Below are positions 1 to 10,162 of a stretch of 31,156 bases of DNA, piece by piece. Position 1 is the first letter of the stretch; each line of letters starts with the position of its first letter. The stretch is taken from NCBI RefSeq assembly GCF_000003815.2, contig NC_049995.1:6401710-6432865 (forward strand). Reading direction: 5' to 3'. This DNA is from Branchiostoma floridae (taxonomy: Eukaryota; Chordata; Leptocardii; Amphioxiformes; Branchiostomatidae). Made by a program: the position numbers and the translations under genes. The notes beneath the pieces are model-generated. The model worked only from the letters and a program-made list of their open reading frames with translations, did not search any database and was not told the DNA's origin.

Positions 1-582
1 CATAATTTAACCAATACCAAATTTGACAAGAAGAGCAAGTAAAAAGACAGCCTCATTCTAATTCCTTTTGCATACCTGTATTTGTCTTGTGTAAGTTTTC
101 CATATTGTCTAGTGAAGATTTTGACTGAAAATGAAAACCGTAATTATTTACAAAGAGATTGCATGCTGACTTGAGGTTTCAATATTTACGACACCAACCT
201 AACATCAATGGTTTAGCCACACCATATTTATTTTATAAATGTATCCTGCATTTCTACCCGGCCCTAATCACGCCCACCTGATGTTTTGAGGTAGTGTTTT
301 ATTATATTTCACGAATTAAAAACTTAAGCACATCGCAATGATTAGTAACATTTCATTTTTTACGAAGTATGCTTTTTGAATACTTAATTATTTCGACTTG
401 TTGACATCTGGACATGTCTCTCTGTATATTTTTGTTCATGTATCAATGTGCTTGTATGCGTGCGCATGTGAGAGTCCATTTGCTTCTATGCAGTTGTGCG
501 TACGTGTGTGTGTGTTTGTGCTTTGTGTGCCCATGTGCACAGATATGTGGGTCTTAGCATGAAAGTTCATCTGTGTTGGTAA
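1..582. other. non-coding AT-rich stretch, no gene seen
   Basis: AT-rich sequence without a convincing exon. A GT-rich low-complexity patch lies at about 440-540 (tgcgtgcgcatgtg, then a short GT run). The short stretch near 213-235 (ttagccacacc followed by AT) resembles the end of the Harbinger-like MITE found at 19816 and 23620, but no partner end is visible. Confidence 0.5.
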
Positions 583-880
583 ATGACATTGTGGAAAAGT
601 TCTGTTAACTCGGAGGTTTCCATACATATATACATTGAATCGCCAGGACACTCGGTTTCACTTGAAAAAGTCAAAATCCTTGACTCGGAGCCGGAGTTCT
701 TTGCAAGAGGAGTGAAGGAGGCTGTGTACATCCGCGCCCACCGACCATCGCTGAACAGAGACGGGGACACAGGTTATCTGGCATTTACGACCCTCTGCTG
801 CAGTCGTGTGTCCCTGACGTCACGTCCGGAAGCTACAGCAGACGGGTCCATTCCGTGAACAAGGCTGACGGAGTCGGCTG
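583..880 (+). pseudogene. remnant of a retroelement ORF C-terminus (GIY-YIG-like)
   Basis: The plus-strand frame from 583 contains the motifs EPEFFARGVKEAVYIR and PSLNRDG. From memory, this combination is typical of the C-terminal, GIY-YIG-endonuclease-like end of retroelement proteins abundant in aquatic invertebrates; the exact element family is not certain. Just after PSLNRDG, near 766, the family-like reading moves to another frame, where LSGIYDPLL appears and a stop follows at about 878-880. This is therefore a frameshifted fragment and not a working gene. No upstream reverse transcriptase domain is visible, so the copy is 5'-truncated, as is common for retroelements. The following ~100 bases may be the element's 3' tail. 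Family assignment is recollection; the frame change is seen directly. Confidence 0.55.
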
Positions 881-1805
881 AAAATTTGGGGTAAGTCCCC
901 ATCTAACTTGGTGTTGGTTACCGTAAAGTTTAGTCTGCTCCACAAAGATATGTGGGTGGGTGCTCTAACATTAAAACCAGCAACCAACGTCCCAACGTAA
1001 ACATCTGAGTAAGGCATCAAATTTATATCAGATACACCCAGTCACAGATAAACAATTAGAATTACACACTCATAAGTTACATACAATTACTTTCTTTATT
1101 AGTTTTTATAATCTTAATGCATATCAGTGCCACTAACTTTACGTTCTATCTGTGGATGTATTTTGTAGTAAGGTACTTAGTTCTGAGTTATTGCAGTTTG
1201 GGCTGCTTTAAATCTGGAATCAAGTTATTTGAAGTTTTGAGAGATCAAAACATTCAGACAAGCCATCTCAGTAATTTCTGAAGAAAGGTAAAAGCATATC
1301 AATAACAGACAGAATTCGTACACCTCTAAAAACAATAACGTCCTGTAAAGGAACAAAAGTAGTTGCCATTTTAACATTTTTGTTAGACAATCGCAGTTAA
1401 GTTTGCAAAAACAATTTGTATTTGATCTATTTTAACAAGCAAAAAATATAATTATAATGAATTCGTCTAGAATAGATGCATACATTTCATTTACAAGACT
1501 TATGCATAAATTGACCTCTTTGGAAAAATTGGAAAAATTAAATCATTTCTATCCAATTTATTTTAACAAGCAAAAATTACGAAATAATCAATCTGTCTAG
1601 ACCAAATGCATATATTTCATGATTTTTGTACAAGACTTATGCATACAATTGACCTGTTTAAAATGGTATATTTAGCCTACGAAGTACGTCATTGAATAAA
1701 ACAATTATCTTGTTTGTATGATTTGTCTAAGCTGTAGCTTTAAAGGGAGAACTGATAAAAGGTTGCCTGTCATTTTAAAAGATATAAGGTAACCGATCTG
1801 TCACG
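881..1805. other. intergenic, upstream of the NHL-type gene
   Basis: AT-rich sequence with no convincing exon. It should hold the promoter and 5' UTR of the gene starting at 1806. A weak TATA-like string (tttaaaagatataagg, about 1774-1789) lies just upstream of the ATG, but nothing proves it is used. It also contains the direct repeat listed at 1421-1665. Confidence 0.4.
1421..1665. repeat. two-copy direct repeat, period about 131 bp
   Basis: Two diverged copies share the same order of blocks: ttttaacaagcaaaa (near 1430 and 1561), gtctaga followed by atgcata, a catttcat block, then acaagacttatgcata and ttgacct. The second copy has small insertions. This looks like an old tandem duplication of about 110-130 bp. 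Confidence 0.6.
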
Positions 1806-4800
1806 ATGTCTAAAGCAGCAGGGCCGTCTAATGGCGAAAACGCGATTCACGCCCGAGACGATATCATGGAAGAAACGGGAAATCCTCACTGCTCTGGCCA
1901 GGAGGATGAATTTGGTGACGACTACATCGAGCCATATCTCACGACCTATCACTTTGGAACTTGTGATGTAGAAATTCCAGGAGAAACCACGTCGACGCCA
2001 CCCCGACCCGATCCAACGTGTCATGATGTTTCAGTCTCGAAAGGTGATACTTACAAAGTGTACTTTTGTTTTGAAAGGTAAACATTGACATGTGGTGTTT
2101 TTTGTTAAAAGAGGTGCTAGAACGTATGAGCTACTTGTTGTTTTATATTTATATTTATCATGACATACATACATACACTACATACAGTCTATAAAACAGA
2201 TGTAAGGATATTCCAGTTCAATCTCAGTGTTAAGCGTGTGTTTGTAACATTTAGTACAGATATTTCTAAAACGGATTTCGACAAAACGGCATGATAAATC
2301 TTACCAAAACAGTTGTATACATCTCAGACTGAAACACAACGGAGCACCTGCCTGGATAAACGGTTTACAAATAGTCTCAAGAAAATGAAGGAAAATTAGC
2401 TTCATCCTGTTAATGAAGCATTTAACATCTAGTTTTAATGGACATGTACATTGCACATCGGTCAAGTATGAGTGGAAAAATTACATTCTATCATGTAATA
2501 TGATGCTATTTCATGTCGTATGTGACATATCAAGTCAAAATTTAATTCAGAGAAAAAGTATCATAAAGTATGATTTCTTGTCACAGTCTTGTCAATTAAC
2601 AACGGAATTTTTATAGAAATTGATATCATTGACAAATCAACATATAATAGCCGTGTAAAAGATTATGAATGCTGTAGTGTATTCAAAATACACTAACGGA
2701 GGTCTCCGTTCAGAATAAACTCTGAGAACAGTGTGAGTATTTTACAGGATGGAATTTAAAAAAAAAGTTCTGTTTGTGACAGGACATGCACGTTAAAAAT
2801 ACATTAAATTTTATGTGAGCCACGCGTATGTGAACTACTGGCCTAGACACCTAAGCAGTCAGGACGCTTTTTTTCAATTTTATAACCCGGTATTTCCCTT
2901 TTTTCCAAAGATACGTCTAGAATCCACAGCCACATCTCACAAGAGAAACATTCCGTAGATTCGAGAAGGCCCAGTACCAAAGTCCACAACGACAACAAAA
3001 ATAAGACAACTGAAACCACGCAGGATGTTTCGCCAGACGCAACAGACAAAGACGACATCAGTGACCACGAGTATACTTACATCGACGACACGTCGGTAGA
3101 GGGTAGACAAGATGCAAAAGAAGGGCAACGTTCAGGAATCGCAACATCACATGATCTACATCCATCTCAAACAGACCCGACAGACCATGACTATACCTAC
3201 ATCGACGACCACGAATATACCTACATCGACAACACGCCAAAGGTGGATACAAAAGATACAAGAGAAAAAGGAAGCCCGGGTTCCGTCACATCACATGGTT
3301 GCTGTCCATCCCAAGCAACCGAGCCTTTAAAAAACGCATCGCAACAACAAGGACAGAAAGGTAAACAATTCCTTACTGATACATAGTTTTTAATGCTAGA
3401 TTTCAAATAAACACTCTATACCCCTTTTTACCGTGACCCTACTTTACGTACAATTCAACCCTACTCCACAAACTCTGTAGTTTGTTGTTTGGAAACAATA
3501 TACAATGTAGGTGACTTGTGTCGTGGTGTAATTTCATTTAGCAAGCATCCTGGTCTGCGGGCTTAAACAAGTCAAGGTTGCGGCAATCGTCATCTCTGTT
3601 TCTGCCCTGGTCATCGTCGGGCTTCTGCTGTTAACGAGGGTACTGCCTCCTGAGGTGGACAACCAAACGGGAAGTTGACCTTTTTTGATCTTTTTAGATC
3701 GAGCATCTACGTATATATATAAAGAAGAATATACATTAATAGTAATTGACTAGTTAGGTATCCCTTCCGGTGTTAACGTTGCTTTATGAAGATTATTTGT
3801 ATTTAATGTGATTTTCTTAACTGTGAAATGTTTTATTTGTTTATTCGTCAAGATTTTAATCTAAGCATGTAATTAGGTACTGCCATGTGATTGGAGATTG
3901 CACCATCAATCAGTAAACAAATCTTATATGTCTATCATGTAGTGACGTGCAGTTTTGTATATCGTTTCCAACAGCTATCTACACCTGCCTGGCCTAATAC
4001 AACTCAGTCACCTGCTATGTGGAGTTTGGGCTCTTCAACTGATGCTCCAGAGTCGAGGACAACTGTAGTTGTGGGCACAACTGACGTAAGCTACACCGAA
4101 ATATGCTGTCTTATTTGACATTAAATCTATTATAACTGTGCTTGTAAATGGAAAACATTGTAATGACAAGGTGTTTCCATTTTTGTACCAAAGGACGTGT
4201 CAAACTCAAGCATTGGGAATCTCATGTCAACAAGCGCGACATTGGCAGAAACGACTGCAGGTAAGACTATCACATCGCCTACATATTACTTTTGAATGTA
4301 AACACACTATTCCTTTAAATGTAACGCTAGTTTACCTTCATCCGTTGTTTTTTAAGCACGGTATTTGGGATATTAAGTCGATGGTACTGTGGTTTCAACA
4401 CATCGCAGTTTGAAACCACCGTCCGTCGAGTTAATGTCCTGCCTACCCTGTTTATAGAAACAACGGGTATATGTTACCCCGCGAATAAAGGTGAACTAGC
4501 GTTACCAAGAGGCTGAATGTCGCAACGTTGATGATAGCAATGAAATCTTAGAAAGGTTGAGGCAGAGGTTCACGTCGTGAAGTACCTTGCAGACCATGAA
4601 AACATACACCAACAGCATTCAGATGATTATCACAAACACCTTTATTGACAAACGCCGCCACAATATGATATTTTTGGCTTTTTTTATGAAACCTGTCTGT
4701 ACAAATTGGCCACATAAGATATCACACATAGTATCCTATGACCTCTACTTATTCTATTATGGCAATACGGAAAGTGGCCAGTAAGCAATAGATTTTTGTA

Positions 4801-5677
4801 CATACATTCTAAATACTAACACTGTTATACAACCACCCCCCCCCACCCCCCAGGCATGAAGGTGACACAAATGATGACAAAAACCTTTGATGTGGACGGC
4901 CGTCCCCACAGAGTCTCTGTGTCCACAAGTGGGAAAATCGCCGTGGCTTTAAAAGGGCGTCAAATCAACATCTATGACAGTCGTGGCGTTTACCTCCTGT
5001 ATTTCCTAACAGTTGTGAAGGAGAAGGGACGGGAAAAGACTCAGATTTACCCCCACGATGTTGCTTTCGGTACCGTCAACAACGACGACGTTTCCGTTGT
5101 AGGCGGGGATAACATGTCCCATTACGTGGCGTTCTACAGTTCTGATGGGAAGTTCAAAACCGGTTTTGCCATTCCTCGTGTCTCAACCCCTCGTAGACTT
5201 GCTCTGAACAGGCTGTTCAATACTCGCGTCATTGTGACAGAAACGGTCGGGCATCGTGGGGAGGTAAAGGTGTTCGGGATGAACGGGATGCTCGTTCGAA
5301 GTTTTGGCCGGCGGCAGGGCTTGATGTACCCAACAGGCATCACAGTGGACAATAAAGACTACATCCTAGTGGCAGACTCCCACACTGCCTACATCTACAT
5401 GTATCAGGAAAATGGGCGGTTCCTGCTCAAGTTTGCAGGGAAAGGGAGCAACAACGGCCAGCTGAGCCTCCCCATTGACCTCTGTACGGACAGTTATCGT
5501 CACATCATCGTGGCTGACTCGGGAAACCAGCGGGTGGAACTGTTCACAAGCCGCGGGAAACTCATCCGGCACATCGCTACTGATGTGGACCCGCTCAGTA
5601 TTGTCATGGCTACAGAAGGACAGTTGGTCATGAGTGAATCGTCCAAAAACAAAGTGACCATTATGAAAATATATTGA
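1806..5677 (+). CDS. type II membrane protein: tyrosine-motif tail, one TM helix, NHL-like propeller
   Basis: Six exons join in frame: 1806-2077, 2921-3360, 3542-3639 (a donor after 3654 is also in phase), 3975-4085, 4194-4260 and 4854-5677. All introns are GT-AG, giving about 603 residues (608 with the other donor). Residues 1-249 are acidic and hydrophilic, with DDYIEPYLTTY at 39-48 and three (D/E)YTYID copies (Tyr 142/144, 182/184, 190/192). A hydrophobic helix spans about 250-268 (VAAIVISVSALVIVGLLLL), flanked by Lys and Arg. There is no signal peptide, so a type II orientation is inferred. The Ser/Thr-rich stalk (exons 4-5) has NTT and NSS sequons. Residues 331-603 form a propeller; the best NHL blades are near 488-522 (YPTGITV, ILVADS) and 535-570 (IIVADSGNQRVELF). 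The first ATG was chosen because no in-frame upstream exon is seen. Ligand and signalling partner are unknown. The gene resembles amphioxus receptor-like genes that pair such tails with varied ectodomains. Confidence 0.8.
2078..2920 (+). other. intron 1 of the NHL-type gene
   Basis: The donor is AAAG|GTAAAC. The acceptor TCTAG at 2916-2920 was chosen because the AAAG ten bases upstream would put a stop in frame. Nothing else recognisable was seen inside. Confidence 0.65.
4322..4504. mobile_element. palindromic MITE in intron 5 of the NHL-type gene
   Basis: A 183-bp element starts taacgctagttt and ends with the inverse, aactagcgtta. The ends stay imperfectly complementary inwards (accttcatccgttg against the inverse of caacgggtat...aaaggt), and an inner inverted pair (gtggtttca / tgaaaccac) lies at the centre. 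The ends carry TA on both sides, consistent with a TA target site. A related copy lies at 18518-18772. No transposase is encoded. Confidence 0.65.
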
Positions 5678-5980
5678 TCATGAAACTTTGTGAGTGTTCT
5701 ATGCGATTTCATTCAGTATTTCCGTATCATGAACCGCCTCATATTGTATTACATACTCATGATGCATTACATTGTAATTGCAACGTGGTTTCTGTACGTG
5801 TATTAAACTGTAAAAGTTTGCTCATTAGATGTGTTAACAAGTAAATGTAATGACTCTCAAAACTAGATGTACTCGTGAAATGACATCTTAGTCGACAATA
5901 GAAAATGTAATGTTTCGCTCTTGTGTTCAAACGTTCTATTATTTGGTGGGATTAATGATATTTTTAACCCTATTCAGACG
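5678..5980 (+). other. 3' UTR of the NHL-type gene and following intergenic DNA
   Basis: After the stop at 5675-5677, an ATTAAA at 5802-5807 is the best poly(A) signal candidate. Nothing else is seen up to the poly-G tract at about 5981. Confidence 0.45.
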
Positions 5981-6520
5981 GGGGGGGGGGGGCTTTTGAG
6001 GCCCGCGCCAACTTCGATGTCCTATAACGCCAGAACGCCTTACGCTAAAGCCACCAAATTTGGTGAGTTTTCCTAAAATATTGTTGGCAACAATTTTACG
6101 AAGTTTTGCCAAAAATCACTATTTTTGGTTCTAACAATGTATTTTTCACATTTATTTGGTATATTACTGCTATTTTGTTACATAAATAGAATCTTATATT
6201 ATTTAGCATATCTTTCATAATTATATATGCATAAATTATGCTAATTTGATGACGTCATCAGCCCAAAATCCAAGATGGCGGACCGTATGGCCAGATCAAG
6301 AATAATAAGCTAATTAACCCTTAATATTTGTAACTACCTGGTACTTTTTCATCAAAAACCATCTAAATGAATGAATTTAGTCTATTTCCCTTGCCCTTTG
6401 TGATTATTTGTTGCAAAAAAAGTAGTTTTAAAAATTCAAAGGGGAGGATATAATATGGCAGAGCTTAACTCGTATCTTAGATGTGCATGACGTCATTTTA
6501 TGACGTCATAATGACGCCAT
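5981..6520. repeat. probable dispersed repeat with poly-G edge
   Basis: It begins after ttaaccctattcagac with a run of about 12 G. It contains blocks that I recall as recurrent in marine invertebrate genomes: gtcctataacgccagaacg, tgacgtcatcagccc followed by aaaatccaagatggcgga, and later tgacgtcattttatgacgtc. No ORF is seen. Boundaries and class are uncertain; the right side merges into the 66-bp array. Confidence 0.4.
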
Positions 6521-6524
6521 CGAT

Positions 6525-7250
6525 GTGGACTTCATCAGTATGTAGTAATGAAATCCACGGGCATTCCGCCGCTAATACTGACATTTGGCTGTGGACTTCA
6601 TCAGTATTGAGTGATGAAATCCACGGGCATTCCGTCGCTACTACTGACATTTGGCTGTGGACTTCATCAGTATGTAGTGATGAAATCCACGGGCATTCTG
6701 TCGCTAATACTGACATTTGGCTGTGGACTTCATCAGTATGTAGTGATGAAATCCACGGGCATTCTGTCGCTAATACTGACATTTGGCTGTGGACTTTATC
6801 AGTATGTAGTGATGAACTCCACGGGCATTCCGCCGCTAATACTGACATTTGGCTGTGGTTTCATCAATATATATGGATGAAATCCACGGGCATTCCGTCG
6901 CTTATACTGACATTAGGCTGTGGACTTCATCAGTATGTAGTGATGAAATCCACGGGCATTCCGTCGCTAATACTGACATTTGGCTGTGGACTTCATCAAT
7001 ATGTAGTGATGAAATCCACGGGCATTCCGCCACTAATACTGACATTTGGCTGTGGACTTCATCAGTATGTAGTGATGAAATCCACGTCCCTTATACTGGC
7101 ATTTGGCTGTGGATTTCATTAATATGTTGTGATGAAATCCATGGGCATTCCGTCGCCAATACAAATGTACTGACATTTGGCTGTGGATTTCATCAATATA
7201 TATGGATGAAATCCACGGGCATTCCGTCGCTAATACTGACATTTGGCTGT
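6525..7250. repeat. 66-bp tandem minisatellite, 11 units
   Basis: Unit starts (gtgg) are at 6525, 6591, 6657, 6723, 6789, 6855, 6920, 6986, 7052, 7109 and 7183. Most spacings are exactly 66; there is one 65, one 57 (internal deletion) and one 74 (8-base insertion). Each unit holds a hairpin, gtggacttcatca ... tgatgaaatccac, then gggcattccgtcgctaatac and tgacatttggct. Because 66 is divisible by 3, long ORFs run through the array in several frames on both strands; these are by-products of the repeat. Confidence 0.9.
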
Positions 7251-7571
7251 AGATAGTAAAACGCCCTTTCACTAATCCTTTTACACAGAGTAATCAATTT
7301 TAGCTAATTTATGTCAATCGATTGTGTGATACAATACAGATACCATTTGTAACAATTTGAATTGATAAAGACTATACAGAGCTAGAAGTTCGAAAATGGT
7401 ACGTATACTTTTAAAGTGGTTTGCACAAAGCCAGGATGGCTTTATTGCGATCGTAGATATGAAGGTAAAGATTTTAACTCTCCCATACTTGCCTTCGTTT
7501 TAACTGAAAACTGAAAAACCAATGTTATTTTTCAGCATACATGGAGTTGTCTTTGTCTTAGTATTGTGGTT

Positions 7572-7735
7572 GGACGCTGGGTTCATCAACTTGGCAAGTT
7601 GATGAACCCAGCGTCCATTCCGTTGCTAGTAATGGCATTTGGCCGTGGAATTCATCGAAATACCGATGAATACAACACCCATTCGGTCACTAATACTTGT
7701 CTTTGGTCTTGGAATTCATCTATGTAATTCTAAAA
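7572..7735. repeat. degenerate 66-bp-type units including a 45-bp palindrome
   Basis: About 320 bp after the array, the same word order reappears in diverged form: ttcatcaa ... ttgatgaa, cattccgttgctagtaatg and gcatttggccgtgg, then attcatcg ... cgatgaat, cattcggtcactaatact and tttggtcttgg. At 7572-7616 the hairpin arms are a perfect inverted repeat of 22 bases each side of a single central G. These look like old outlying copies of the minisatellite. Confidence 0.65.
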
Positions 7736-7803
7736 TCTACAGTTTGCGGCAGTGTGGATTCTAATATATAAACTGTAAACAGTGTAATACAGAAATTACA
7801 TGT

Positions 7804-8341
7804 CTTTATTGTGGGATTCAATATTTCCAGCACTCATCGACAGCAAGAAACAAAGTTTGATAAGATTAACTTTGCATTTGTCGGTCATGTACATATTACA
7901 TATTACAACATATTTCAATAAAGACTAACAATCGAGCATCAACTGGAAGGAAGTTCCTGCGAGGAAGATGTGTCTTGCTAGTTTGGGAGTTTTAAAGTTT
8001 TATGAGCTGTACGACATCAACTTTTCAATTAATTTCTCCACAGGCCTGGGTTTTAGAGATATGTAGAATCGCACGGCAGGTGTTGCATTATACTATATTT
8101 AGAGAGAAAAGAACGTTCTTGGGCTTTGATGTTTCTGTTTAGGAATACGGGACATCGCCTTTTCCACCAAGCTTGTCTCAAACGGTGGTACAATAACGGG
8201 TAGTTTCACAATCTTTTGTATGAGGCTACCATATCCATTATTCAAGATTTCCTGTTGAAGGTACGCTACTGACGGCTGCAGCCTACAATACAAAATAATG
8301 CTGTCGGAATCATTTGATAACAGACAAATCGACCGCTGAAA
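7804..8341 (-). CDS. possible terminal exon of an unrecognised gene
   Basis: On the minus strand, an acceptor-like TTTCAG is followed at about 8335 by an open frame of roughly 78 codons ending in TAG at 8099. It contains YCRLQPSVAYLQQEILNN and LIQKIVKLPVIVPPFETS. About 290 bases downstream, an AATAAA on the same strand (plus-strand tttatt, 7804-7809) would serve as poly(A) signal. I do not recognise the protein. The frame begins with no ATG, so it would have to be the 3' end of a spliced gene, and I found no upstream exon before the gap at 9024. The identical frame recurs at 10407-10655 inside the duplicated block. It could equally be a chance ORF. The interval given covers the exon and the presumed 3' UTR. 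Confidence 0.2.
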
Positions 8342-8745
8342 GTTCACAGATTCACAGACGATGAACCTCCTTGATCATAACAAACAAACATACTTAGTCC
8401 GTTTATAGTGTATCGCATACAACTTACATATCCTGCATTCTACTTGCTATATGTCATATATGCGGCAAATATCAACGTTATTGCGCCTATTTTGTGAATT
8501 CAAACAGAATCAAAATGGCGACAATGGAAATGTGATGCTATCCCAGCAGCCATCGCAGTTTGTAAGCCGACGATTTCCGGAAAAGTATGACCGACCAAGA
8601 ATGGTCTGACAAAGATTAATTGATATGTTTGCTATGTCGATTCTTTTGACCTGACGTTGGCACCATATGGTATGCACTGCAGCACGTGATACTAGTAGTC
8701 GAACGCAGCCTAAAAAGAAAATAAATCACTAAAATTTATCGCCTC
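7855..8745 (+). repeat. direct duplication, copy 1 (891 bp)
   Basis: This block, starting gtttgataagattaac and ending aaaatttatcgcctc, recurs at a constant offset of 2308 bases. Every line I compared by eye was identical. Unlike copy 2, it continues at both edges into other sequence, so it is the better candidate for the native position. Confidence 0.85.
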
Positions 8746-9023
8746 TTTCGCAATGACTGATGGAATAGCTTGGGTGCCATTTTATTCCTTTGTTTGCAGT
8801 CACATTTTTGTTCACGAACAAAATTCTCTCTAATTATGCATTTCGGAATTCAATATGTGTAGCCAATTAGCCCTGTTTTGAAATATGGCTGGTAGACTAA
8901 CAACAGTTTGATAAACGATATAACGACGTCGTTCTTTTCGTTATATGCTAAGTTTGGGGTACCTTGCGATCAAAATGCGTAAATAAACTGATGATATGGT
9001 AGTCCGTACACCATTTAGTCCCG
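8746..9023. other. non-coding stretch before the first gap
   Basis: Short AT-rich sequence with no supportable feature. It follows copy 1 of the duplication and ends at the N-run. Confidence 0.4.
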
Positions 9024-9739
9024 NNNNNNNNNNNNNNNNNNNNNNNNNNNNNNNNNNNNNNNNNNNNNNNNNNNNNNNNNNNNNNNNNNNNNNNNNNNNN
9101 NNNNNNNNNNNNNNNNNNNNNNNNNNNNNNNNNNNNNNNNNNNNNNNNNNNNNNNNNNNNNNNNNNNNNNNNNNNNNNNNNNNNNNNNNNNNNNNNNNNN
9201 NNNNNNNNNNNNNNNNNNNNNNNNNNNNNNNNNNNNNNNNNNNNNNNNNNNNNNNNNNNNNNNNNNNNNNNNNNNNNNNNNNNNNNNNNNNNNNNNNNNN
9301 NNNNNNNNNNNNNNNNNNNNNNNNNNNNNNNNNNNNNNNNNNNNNNNNNNNNNNNNNNNNNNNNNNNNNNNNNNNNNNNNNNNNNNNNNNNNNNNNNNNN
9401 NNNNNNNNNNNNNNNNNNNNNNNNNNNNNNNNNNNNNNNNNNNNNNNNNNNNNNNNNNNNNNNNNNNNNNNNNNNNNNNNNNNNNNNNNNNNNNNNNNNN
9501 NNNNNNNNNNNNNNNNNNNNNNNNNNNNNNNNNNNNNNNNNNNNNNNNNNNNNNNNNNNNNNNNNNNNNNNNNNNNNNNNNNNNNNNNNNNNNNNNNNNN
9601 NNNNNNNNNNNNNNNNNNNNNNNNNNNNNNNNNNNNNNNNNNNNNNNNNNNNNNNNNNNNNNNNNNNNNNNNNNNNNNNNNNNNNNNNNNNNNNNNNNNN
9701 NNNNNNNNNNNNNNNNNNNNNNNNNNNNNNNNNNNNNNN
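9024..9739. other. assembly gap (716 N)
   Basis: A run of N lying between the two copies of the 891-bp duplication. ORFs called across it carry no information. Confidence 1.
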
Positions 9740-10162
9740 GATATCTGTAATCCGCACTGAAGGCCTCGTTCCGGTATTACTCCGCGGGTGGGCACTCAGA
9801 AGTATTCCCTCCGAAATATGAATGGGGCCCCAAAATCGTGTGTTTATGTAGCCGATAAATTGCCTTAGATCGCTCCCATGTCATATCGAAGGATTTGAGA
9901 TGAAAGCTTGTGTATTTCTGACAGGATCGGGTGGGAAAAGTTTCGGCATTCGGGCGATTCTCGGACGTGTACGTTTGTTTGTCCTGAGTAATGTGGTCAG
10001 CGGGTCACTGAAGGAAAGCCCCACTTTCTGGATAGTATTTATGTGCAGTTATTAGAATGGTTATAAAAATCGATCCACTGGTCAGATTTTGAAGGAATTT
10101 TTCTTTAGTGAGTACTGGACAAGTGCTTTTTCAATAGAAATTAAAACATCTGCAGTAGAGCT
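9740..10162. other. unique sequence between gap and duplication copy 2
   Basis: More GC-rich than its surroundings (for example actccgcgggtggg, gaatggggccccaaaatc), but I see no exon with clear splice sites, no RNA gene and no repeat. Confidence 0.4.

Noticed and set aside
4856-5677. NHL ORF as a stand-alone 273-residue intronless gene starting at the ATG at 4856
   Set aside because: The ATG lies two bases after a strong acceptor (poly-C then CAG), and five upstream exons join to it in phase with a coherent tail, membrane helix and stalk.
6525-7250. CRISPR-like array
   Set aside because: Units are 66 bp with no unique spacers between constant repeats, and the genome is that of an animal.
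6481-7272. Long ORFs (up to 213 codons) with 22-residue repeats on both strands
   Set aside because: The unit is 66 bp, divisible by three, so any frame free of stops in one unit is free in all. Frames are open on both strands and break at the two indel units; no start context or splice sites support a gene.
8514-8545. Plus-strand aaaatggcgac as a coding start
   Set aside because: The frame from this ATG stops after a few codons (atggcgacaatggaaatgtg then a). It may be a YY1-like word but does not begin a protein.
8941-9795. ORFs of 254-284 codons across the N-run
   Set aside because: They consist almost entirely of unknown bases.
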